Shown one piece after another: positions 1 through 5,068 of a stretch of DNA of 5,068 bases (position 1 is its first letter; each line of letters begins with the position of its first letter). The notes beneath the pieces were generated by a model. The model saw only the letters and a list, made by a program, of their open reading frames with translations, was not told where the DNA came from and did not search any database. Origin of the DNA: Allobrachymonas sp. (GTDB lineage: Bacteria; Pseudomonadota; Gammaproteobacteria; Burkholderiales; Burkholderiaceae_C); contig JAAUOI010000254.1 of the NCBI GenBank assembly GCA_012036375.1, positions 1 through 5,068 of the forward strand, in the 5' to 3' direction. Both the position numbers and the translations under genes were made by a program.

Positions 1-1537
1 GGGGCGTCTTTGAGGATGGCGCGGGCAATGGAGATGCGCTGACGTTGGCCGCCAGAGAGGCGTACGCCGCGCTCGCCGAGGAAGGTGTTGTAGCCCTCGG
101 GGAGGGCTGCAATGAACTCTTCGGCGAATGCGGCTTGAGCAGCGGCTTTGACTTCTTCGTCGCTCGCATCCGGCCGGCCATAGCGGATGTTTTCTAAGGC
201 GCTGGAGGAGAAGATCACGGCATCTTGCGGGACGACGGCAATCGCGCTGCGCAGTGCAGTTAGCGAAATATCTTCAATCGCGGTATCGAATAATTTGATT
301 TGGCCATTCTGTGGCTCATAAAAGCGCTGCAAAAGCTGGAAGATTGTGGTTTTGCCAGCGCCGCTTTCGCCGACCAAGGCTAGTGTTTCGCCGCGTGGCA
401 CTTGCAGTGAGAAATCACTGAGCGCGGGCTGCGCGGGGCGGCTGGGATAATGAAACTTGGCAGCTATAAATTCAATAGCACTCTGCGCATATTCTATGCC
501 GGCCAGAGGCTTATTTTGCTTAGAATGATGTGTTCTGGGGCATGCAGCAGCTCCATCAGCCGCTCGGTCGCGCCCGCCGCGCGCAGCAGATCGCCATAGA
601 CCTCGCCGAGCACGGCAAAGGCACTGGCCAAGATGATGACGAAGACCACAGTTTGCCCCAAATGCCCCGCGCTGATCTTGCCAGCCACCACGGCTTGTGT
701 GCCTTGAAACAAACCCCAGAGCAGGGCGGCAGAGGTGGCGATGATGATGAAGGCCACGAGGGCGGAGCGCATCTTGGTGCGGCGAATTGCCGTTTGGAAG
801 GCGCGTTGCGTGGAGTCGTCAAAGCGCTTGGTCTCGTAGCTTTCAGCGGTGTAGCTTTGCACCACGGGAATCGCATTCAGCACCTCGGCGGCAATCGCGC
901 TCGAATCGGCCACGCGATCTTGACTCGCGCGGGAGAGCTTACGCACGCGTCGGCCCACCAAGAGCACGGGCAGCACGATCAACACCAAAATGCCCAGCAC
1001 CCAAGCCATCACGGTCGGGTTCGTCCACACCAGCATGCCGAGCGCGCCAACGCCCATCACCGCATTGCGCAGACCCATCGAGAGCGAAGAGCCCACCACG
1101 GTTTGAACGAGTGTGGTGTCCGCAGTTAAGCGAGAGAGCACTTCGCCAGTTTGCGTCGTCTCAAAAAACGCGGGGCTTTGCCGCAGCACCTTGGCATACA
1201 CCGCATTGCGCAGATCAGCCGTGATGCGCTCGCCCAGCCAACTCACGGTGAAGAAACGCGCGGCGCTAAAACAGCCGAGCGCGACGGCGACTAGAAAGAG
1301 ATCAAAGAAATGCCCACGCAGAGCAAGCAGTTGCTGGCCTTTGTCGGCATCCGCTGCACCTGATTGCAAGCCGCCATCAATCAACTCCCGCAGCGCCACG
1401 GGGAACGCAAGCGTTGCCGCTGCTGCCAGCACAAGAAAGAGCAAAGCCAGCGCGATGCGGCTGCGGTAGGGTTTGAGAAAGGGGATGAGGCCGCCGAGAG
1501 ATTGCGGTTGGCCTGTGCGCTTTTCAGCTTCTGGCAT
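1..1537 (-). CDS. MsbA-like ABC exporter, fused permease and ATPase; one frameshift, C-terminus off the window
   Basis: This is a half-transporter of the ABCB/MsbA type, an inner-membrane ATP-driven exporter of lipids or hydrophobic compounds that works as a homodimer. The substrate cannot be told from the sequence. The start ATG at 1535-1537 has AGGAG 7 nt upstream. Residues 1-330 form the membrane domain with about six hydrophobic helices (for example near 28-50, 75-95, 155-195 and 260-310). This part reads in one frame to a TAG at 494-496. The ATPase half continues in another frame from about position 515 down to 1. It shows an A-loop tyrosine in FHYPSRP (453-435), Walker A GESGAGKTT (371-345), the Q-loop context VVPQDAVIF, and the ABC signature LSGGQRQR (59-36). 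Adding one base near 514-517 joins the halves with a linker of normal length (about 28 residues). Walker B and the H-loop lie beyond the window edge. It follows slyD at 70 nt on the same strand. Confidence in the family is high; whether the gene is truly broken is uncertain. Confidence 0.9.
459..523. repeat. Dispersed repeat copy 1, inside the ABC exporter linker
   Basis: The core at 471-513 matches 1552-1594 at about three quarters of positions without gaps, including the shared stretches TTCAATAGCA and TATGCCGGC. Its plus strand starts GCAGCTATAAATTCAATAGC and contains a perfect small hairpin GCATA-TTC-TATGC (487-499). From memory, not from a search, it resembles a short repeat common between genes in Comamonadaceae. 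Here it lies within a coding region, between the membrane and ATPase halves. Outer limits are approximate. Confidence 0.65.
514..517 (-). other. Frameshift site in the ABC exporter (one base short in an A-run)
   Basis: On the coding strand this is a run of four A. The membrane-domain frame enters here and stops 18 nt later at TAG (494-496). The ATPase frame is open across the same stretch. One extra A gives a continuous reading LSKNKPLAGIEYAQSAIEF and then KFHYPSRP. The site is inferred: the missing base could lie a few positions either side. No suitable start codon for a separate ATPase protein is visible in that frame before the ATPase domain, so split translation looks unlikely. Confidence 0.7.
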
Positions 1538-1544
1538 ATAGTCA

Positions 1545-1549
1545 CTCCT
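1545..1549 (-). promoter_or_regulatory. Ribosome binding site of the ABC exporter
   Basis: AGGAG on the minus strand lies 7 nt before the ATG at 1537. It fixes the start of the exporter and sits just beside repeat copy 2. Confidence 0.75.
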
Positions 1550-1551
1550 GA

Positions 1552-1594
1552 TTCAATAGCATTCCGCGCAGGATATATGCCGGCTAGTGGGCTA
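1552..1594. repeat. Dispersed repeat copy 2, between slyD and the ABC exporter
   Basis: It is a direct repeat of 471-513, in the same orientation and offset by 1081 nt. It fills most of the 70-nt gap between the slyD stop (1608) and the exporter start (1537). This copy lacks the AGCTATAAA part seen at copy 1 and its internal hairpin is degraded, so it looks like an older or more diverged copy. Confidence 0.6.
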
Positions 1595-1607
1595 AAAGTC
1601 TTAAAAA

Positions 1608-2168
1608 TTAGTGCAGATGCTTGTGATCGTGATGAGGGGCGTGATCGTGTTCATGACGGGCCTCCATCTTAAAGAAGCCAATGCCTGCTGAGCCTTTGCC
1701 AATTTCTTTGATCGTAGCTTCGCGGATTTCATTGATCTTGATACGCAGGCGAAGCGCCATGCCGGCTAGCGGATGGTTGCCATCAAGCACCACGTGGTCG
1801 GGATATACGTCGGTGACGTGGAAGAACACATCTTTGGGCGCATCAGGATTGCAGCCGGGCGGCAAGCCTTCAAACAGCATACCCTCTTCCAATTGCTCGG
1901 GGAATTTATCGCGCGGTGCGATGTAGACGAGTTGGTCGATGTAGTCACCAAAAGCATCTTGTGGCTCAAGGTGCAGCTCAACGATTTCGTTGACGACTTT
2001 GCCAATCAGGCTCTCATCAATCTTGGCCAGCAGATCATTGCCGCCCACAAGAAATTCTGCGGGCTCATCGAGCAAATCTAGCTCTTCGCCCAGTGTGTCT
2101 TTCATCACCCAGGTCAGGGCAACGACGCATTGAGGGGTGACGTGGTGGAGGTGAATTTCGTCGGACAT
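1608..2168 (-). CDS. slyD: FKBP-type peptidyl-prolyl isomerase, SlyD family, with histidine-rich tail
   Basis: This is a cytoplasmic proline isomerase and folding chaperone. SlyD proteins catalyse cis-trans isomerisation of prolyl bonds and often bind nickel through a metal-rich tail. The 186-residue product is close to E. coli SlyD (196). Visible family marks are DAFGDY (residues about 71-76), the insert-in-flap region that follows, and the hallmark DGNHPLAGMALRL, followed by INEIREAT. The last 15 residues hold eight histidines (HEHDHAPHHDHKHLH), shorter than in E. coli and without cysteines. Start ATG is at 2166-2168; no good Shine-Dalgarno is visible, but the N-terminus fits the family. 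The gene is divergent from roxA, and a large hairpin element begins 8 nt upstream of the start codon. The frame is intact. A metal role is inferred from the tail alone. Confidence 0.9.
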   Translation of the reverse strand: MSDEIHLHHVTPQCVVALTWVMKDTLGEELDLLDEPAEFLVGGNDLLAKIDESLIGKVVNEIVELHLEPQDAFGDYIDQLVYIAPRDKFPEQLEEGMLFEGLPPGCNPDAPKDVFFHVTDVYPDHVVLDGNHPLAGMALRLRIKINEIREATIKEIGKGSAGIGFFKMEARHEHDHAPHHDHKHLH

Positions 2169-2176
2169 GGTTTCAG

Positions 2177-2304
2177 ACTAGGTAATGCGAAAAGCGCGAA
2201 AAGACGCGAAAAACGCAAAAAATAAAGAGTGATTGAAGAGGTTTTGGAAATAGTCAAAGGTTTCGCGCTTTTCGCGTCTTTTAGCGTTTTTCGCGTTACC
2301 TAGT
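2177..2304. repeat. Long imperfect inverted repeat, MITE-like hairpin
   Basis: The arms 2177-2220 and 2261-2304 pair at 39 of 44 positions around a 40-nt loop. The outermost nine bases, ACTAGGTAA against TTACCTAGT, match perfectly like terminal inverted repeats. Inside, the arms are built from near-repeating units of the GCGAAAA kind. In a plus-strand RNA two of the five mismatches become G-U pairs, so the stem could be long and stable. No transposase is present. It occupies most of the slyD/roxA divergent gap. Small reading frames across it (Lys/Arg-rich one way, Phe-rich the other) reflect the repeat and are not genes. Confidence 0.85.
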
Positions 2305-2345
2305 TTTTGCAAGAGCTTGATGCTGTATTCAGGCAGAATTGTCCC

Positions 2346-3474
2346 ATGAATGTGACTCTTCCTCTCCAACTCTTGGGCGGCATCAGCCCGGAGCAGTTTA
2401 TGCGCCAGTATTGGCAGAAAAAGCCTTTGTTAATTCGCGCCGCTGTGCCACATTTCAAGCCTTTGGTTTCTGAATCAGAGCTTTGGGAGCTGGCTGCGAG
2501 CGATGAAGCTGAAAGCCGATTGATTCAAAAATCTCCAAAAACTGGAAGCTCACGCAAGACCCGATGTCTGAGCCGATCAGCGCGAAGAAAAAAGACTGGA
2601 CATTACTCGTGCAAGGTGTGGATACCCATGCGCCAGCAGTGCATCAAATACTCCAGCAATTTCGCTTCGTGCCCGATGCGAGACTGGATGATGTGATGAT
2701 CTCGCTGGCGGGCGAAGGCGGCGGCGTGGGGCCGCATTTTGATTCTTACGATGTGTTTTTATTGCAAGCCGCTGGCCGCAGGCGTTGGCAGATTTCCGCG
2801 CAGAAAGATTTGACTCTGGTGGAAGGCGCTCCGCTGAAGATCTTGCAAAACTTCAAGCCCACGCAGGAATTCGTCTTGGAGCCCGGCGACATGCTTTACT
2901 TGCCGCCACGCTATGCGCACGATGGTGTAGCGCTGGATGCGGGTTGCCAAACTTATTCCATCGGCTTTCGTGCGCCCAAGGCGGGCGAGCTAGCGCGAGA
3001 GATATTGCATCGCTTGGCCGAAGAAATTGCCGATGGCATGGAAGATGATCCCAAGCTTGCACAACTGTACGAAGACAAAGCTCAAGAAGCCACCAAGCAG
3101 CCCGGCTTGCTGCCCGCAGCGCTCATCGCCTTTGCACAACAAGCCGTGGGCAAAGCCTTGGCCGACAAAACCCTTATCGACCAATTGATCGGCGAATACC
3201 TGACTGACCCGAAAGTGGGTGTGTATTTCGACGAAGGCAGTTTGCCTAAGCGCTATACAAAATCGTCTTGCACCCCGCCACACGCATGAACTACGACGCC
3301 AAGCATATGTTCATCAACGGCCAAAGCTTCCAATGCGCTGGCATGGATGCCAAGCTGCTGCGCAAGCTCGCTGATGAGCGTAGTCTTTCTGCTATTGAAT
3401 TAAGAGCAGGCAGCGCACAATTAACGGCGGCCATCGGCGAATTTGCGAAGGAAGGATGGTTGTATGGCCAATGA
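2346..3474 (+). CDS. roxA: 50S ribosomal protein L16 3-hydroxylase (RoxA/YcfD-type JmjC cupin), two frameshifts
   Basis: Enzymes of this family are Fe(II)/2-oxoglutarate oxygenases that hydroxylate an arginine of ribosomal protein L16. The start is ATG 2346 (MNVTLPLQLLGGISPEQF); an upstream TTG at 2307 would read from the hairpin edge and is unlikely. The gene uses three frames: 2346 to about 2540, about 2537 to 3262, and about 3262 to the TGA at 3472-3474. One added A at each of two A-runs (2537-2541 and 3259-3262) restores 376 residues, close to E. coli YcfD (373). Iron ligands are visible as HFD in GGVGPHFDSYDVF (restored H131 and D133) and a distal histidine in LPPRYAHDG (H192), with GRRRW between. 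The C-terminal part holds MNYDAKHMFINGQSF and ends GWLYGQ. The next gene overlaps by 11 nt. Function is assigned by family; whether the breaks are real or sequencing errors is open. Confidence 0.9.
2537..2541 (+). other. First frameshift site in roxA (A5 run)
   Basis: The N-terminal frame reads ESRLIQKSPK and then loses similarity. The next frame reads NWKLTQDPMSEP and then KKKDWTLLVQGVD, as expected in the family. Six A instead of five would give QKSPKNWKLTQDP without interruption. Confidence 0.8.
3259..3262 (+). other. Second frameshift site in roxA (A4 run)
   Basis: The middle frame reads FDEGSLPKRYTK, then an unrelated tail ending at 3289. The next frame reads KIVLHPATRMNYDAKHMF, which fits the C-terminal part of the family. 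Five A instead of four joins them as RYTKIVLHPATRMNYD. Confidence 0.85.
3451..3456 (+). promoter_or_regulatory. Ribosome binding site of the gene after roxA
   Basis: GAAGGA lies inside the end of roxA, 7 nt before ATG 3464. It favours 3464 over the in-frame upstream ATG at 3443, and suggests translation coupled to roxA. Confidence 0.65.
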
Positions 3475-3958
3475 AGCAAGCTTACTTCAGGGCACATTCT
3501 CTGGCCGCGAAGATTTTCAGCAGCTCATTCGTGATGCGATTGCGCAGGCTGCTCGCGAGGGCTGGCACGAGATGATTTGGTGTGACTTGAGCTTTGAAGA
3601 TTGGCCGCTGGGTGAGCGCAGTGTGATTGCGGATCTACAGGCTTGGAGCATGACGGGGCGCAAGCTCACGCTCATGGCCAGACGCTTTGACACCCTGATC
3701 GCCACGCACCATCGCTTCGTGAACTGGCGCAGGCAATGGGAGCACATCGTCGAAGCGCGGGGCATATCCAGTGCCAGTGAGGAAGAATTTCCCTCGGTGA
3801 TCTGGAGTCCGAATTGGGTGATGCAACGCTTGCAGCGCGATTGGTGCAAGGGCGTGGCCGGCGGTGAGCCTGCCCGTCGGCTTCAAACGCGAGAATTGCT
3901 CTCAGATTGGCTCAGTAAAAGCTCACCAGCGTTTCCTTCGAGCACGCTCGGTTTGTAA
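3464..3958 (+). CDS. Conserved protein of unknown function (probably DUF7931 family)
   Basis: The product has 164 residues. I recognise it as a conserved betaproteobacterial family often found next to the RoxA-type hydroxylase, which I believe is catalogued as DUF7931, but I cannot confirm the name here. There is no signal peptide or membrane segment. Visible conserved-looking stretches are SGREDFQQLIRDAI near the N-terminus, IWCDLSFEDWPLGER (about 40-54), LMARRFD, VIWSPNWVMQRL, and a C-terminal SSPAFPSSTLGL. Tryptophans are frequent (nine or more). The start ATG 3464 overlaps the roxA stop by 11 nt and has a good ribosome binding site, so the two are probably co-translated. The upstream in-frame ATG at 3443 adds seven residues and lacks such support. 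The frame is intact. The context suggests a link to the hydroxylase or translation, but no function can be given. Confidence 0.85.
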   Translation: MANEASLLQGTFSGREDFQQLIRDAIAQAAREGWHEMIWCDLSFEDWPLGERSVIADLQAWSMTGRKLTLMARRFDTLIATHHRFVNWRRQWEHIVEARGISSASEEEFPSVIWSPNWVMQRLQRDWCKGVAGGEPARRLQTRELLSDWLSKSSPAFPSSTLGL

Positions 3959-3959
3959 A

Positions 3960-3986
3960 AAAATGCATTTTAGCGGGTTTGCCCGC
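3960..3986. other. 12-bp palindrome and small GC hairpin after the DUF7931-type gene
   Basis: Just after the stop codon there is a perfect palindrome AAAATGCATTTT (3960-3971) and then a 5-bp stem GCGGG-TTTG-CCCGC (3973-3986). No T-run follows the GC stem on the plus strand, so a standard intrinsic terminator is not supported. Either element might still weaken read-through into smc. Confidence 0.35.
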
Positions 3987-4061
3987 ATCGAGACTGCGCG
4001 GGGTGCTCATGTATTGATAGTGTTTGCCTTGCAACAGTGCAAAACTCAAAAGCAGGGCGTT

Positions 4062-4089
4062 TTGACTCAGGTAACATTGGTTTTTTACT
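4062..4089 (+). promoter_or_regulatory. Candidate sigma-70 promoter for smc
   Basis: TTGACT (4062-4067) is followed after 16 nt by TTTACT (4084-4089), 5 of 6 and 4 of 6 matches to the consensus boxes. Transcription would begin some 20 nt before the GTG at 4119. The assignment rests on box matches and position only. Confidence 0.35.
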
Positions 4090-4118
4090 GACAAAAACAA
4101 GCTTTTCTCGGGATCGCC

Positions 4119-5068
4119 GTGCGTCTTAATTCCATCAAGTTATCGGGCTTCAAATCGTTTGCGGAGCCCACGAATTTCATGCTGCCCGGCCAATTGGTGG
4201 GTGTGGTCGGGCCCAATGGTTGCGGCAAATCCAACATCATGGATGCGGTGCGCTGGGTGCTGGGCGAGAGCCGGGCATCCGAGTTGCGCGGCGAGTCGAT
4301 GCAGGATGTGATTTTTAATGGCACCACCTCGCGCAAGGCGGCCAGTCGCTCCAGCGTAGAACTGGTGTTTGACAATGCGGATCATCGCGCGGGCGGGCAA
4401 TGGGGGCAGTTCACTGAGATTGCGGTGAAGCGGGTGCTCACACGCGATGGCACGAGCAGCTATTACATCAACAACCAGCCTGTGCGCCGCCGTGATGTGC
4501 AGGATGTGTTCTTGGGCACGGGTCTGGGGCCCCGCGCCTACGCCATCATTGGCCAAGGCACGATCAGTCGCATCATTGAATCGCGGCCCGAAGAGCTTCG
4601 CTTATTCCTCGAAGAAGCGGCAGGTGTCTCAAAGTACAAAGAGCGCCGCAGAGAGACTGAGAACCGCCTGACGGATACGCGAGAAAACTTAACCCGCGTT
4701 GAAGACATCTTGCGCGAACTGAACGCGAATTTAGAAAAATTAGAAAAGCAGGCCGAAGTTGCGCAGAAATACAAATCGCTTCAGGAAGGCATTGCTACTA
4801 AGCAGCAGCAGCTTTGGTTCTTGAAACGTGCGGATGCACAAGCCGAGCAAACCAAGGTCAAAACCGACCAAGATGCAGCCATCAATGCGCTCGAAGCGCG
4901 CATTGCGGATTTGCGCAAGATTGAAAGCGAGTTGGAGACGATTCGCCAAGCGCACTATGCTGCGGGCGATGGCGTGAATCAGGCGCAAGGCTTGCTGTAT
5001 GAGGCGAGCGCAGAGGTTGGCCGCTTGGAGGCAGAGATTCGCTTTGTGGTGGAAGGTCGCCAGCGGGT
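4119..5068 (+). CDS. smc: Chromosome segregation protein SMC, N-terminal part (runs off the window)
   Basis: SMC is the core ATPase of the bacterial condensin complex, acting with ScpA and ScpB to compact and separate chromosomes. The first 316 residues are present of the roughly 1,170 usual in this group. The start is GTG 4119, giving VRLNSIKLSGFKSFAEPTNF, the usual N-terminus, including the KLSGFKSF motif; an ATG start in this position is absent. Walker A is GPNGCGKS at residues 31-38. The head continues through RWVLGESRASELRGESMQDV, FNGTTSRK, NNQPVRRRDVQDVFLGTGLG and IIGQGTISRIIESRPEELR (Q-loop glutamine near 146). From about residue 165 (LEEAAGVSKYKERRRET) the sequence turns into charged heptad-like helix, the start of the first coiled-coil arm. 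The signature motif, Walker B and hinge lie beyond the window. The frame is intact. The ribosome binding site is weak (GGGA 5' of the GTG). It lies 160 nt after the DUF7931-type gene on the same strand. Confidence 0.96.
   Translation, partial: MRLNSIKLSGFKSFAEPTNFMLPGQLVGVVGPNGCGKSNIMDAVRWVLGESRASELRGESMQDVIFNGTTSRKAASRSSVELVFDNADHRAGGQWGQFTEIAVKRVLTRDGTSSYYINNQPVRRRDVQDVFLGTGLGPRAYAIIGQGTISRIIESRPEELRLFLEEAAGVSKYKERRRETENRLTDTRENLTRVEDILRELNANLEKLEKQAEVAQKYKSLQEGIATKQQQLWFLKRADAQAEQTKVKTDQDAAINALEARIADLRKIESELETIRQAHYAAGDGVNQAQGLLYEASAEVGRLEAEIRFVVEGRQR

Noticed and set aside
530..1469. Several plus-strand open frames across the exporter gene
   Set aside because: They are antisense to a clearly recognisable membrane transporter and are rich in His, Arg, Ser and Pro in the way typical of shadow frames in such genes.
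2307..2345. TTG start at 2307 extending roxA by 13 residues
   Set aside because: The family N-terminus fits ATG 2346, and the extra residues come from sequence at the edge of the hairpin element.
2178..2369. Minus-strand 63-residue open frame over the hairpin region
   Set aside because: Its sequence (Lys/Arg-rich then Phe/Ala-rich) is simply the two arms of the inverted repeat translated, and it has no family resemblance.
3973..3986. GC hairpin as an intrinsic terminator
   Set aside because: The stem is only 5 bp and no T-run follows on the plus strand. On the minus strand there is a T-run but no gene reading that way.
4029..4064. Small inverted repeats TTGCA/TGCAA and CAAAAC/GTTTTG before smc
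   Set aside because: They are 5-6 bp only, a size expected by chance in 160 nt, and do not match a known riboswitch or operator I can name.
3864..4100. Small open frames on both strands in the gap before smc
   Set aside because: They have no recognisable family, lack ribosome binding sites, and overlap the end of the DUF7931-type gene and the likely smc promoter.
4140..4988. Minus-strand open frames across smc
   Set aside because: They are shadows of a strongly conserved SMC reading frame on the plus strand.

Overview
The window looks like chromosomal DNA of a betaproteobacterium, most likely order Burkholderiales and plausibly Comamonadaceae. The evidence is the character of the proteins (a GTG-started SMC, a RoxA-type L16 hydroxylase and a SlyD-like isomerase close to those of that group). 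A short dispersed repeat also resembles a type I remember from Comamonadaceae intergenic regions. This placement is by eye; no search was run.

Layout: two genes point left and three point right from a divergent centre at about 2169-2345. On the minus strand, slyD (1608-2168) is followed by an MsbA-like exporter with fused membrane and ATPase halves (1-1537), whose C-terminus runs off the left edge. On the plus strand, an L16 arginine hydroxylase gene of the RoxA/YcfD family (2346-3474) overlaps by 11 nt a conserved gene of unknown function (3464-3958). After a 160-nt gap comes smc (4119-5068), cut by the right edge.

Two genes are broken as sequenced. The exporter has one frameshift, between its membrane and ATPase halves, and the hydroxylase has two. 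All three need exactly one extra base, and each lies in or beside a run of 4-5 A (in the coding sense). The protein on both sides of each break is fully conserved. Single-base homopolymer undercalls are the simplest explanation. Real mutation, or slippage that restores the frame, cannot be excluded from sequence alone.

Two non-coding structures stand out. The first is an imperfect 44-nt inverted repeat with a 40-nt loop (2177-2304), a MITE-like hairpin filling most of the slyD/roxA divergent promoter region. The second is a pair of direct repeats (about 471-513 and 1552-1594) that bracket the membrane half of the exporter. The first of these lies inside the gene and appears to be translated as the linker between the two halves.

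The genes are mostly housekeeping: protein folding (SlyD), ribosome modification (RoxA), chromosome organisation (SMC) and lipid or drug export. I see no defence system, mobile gene cargo, CRISPR array or RNA gene, and no convincing new system.
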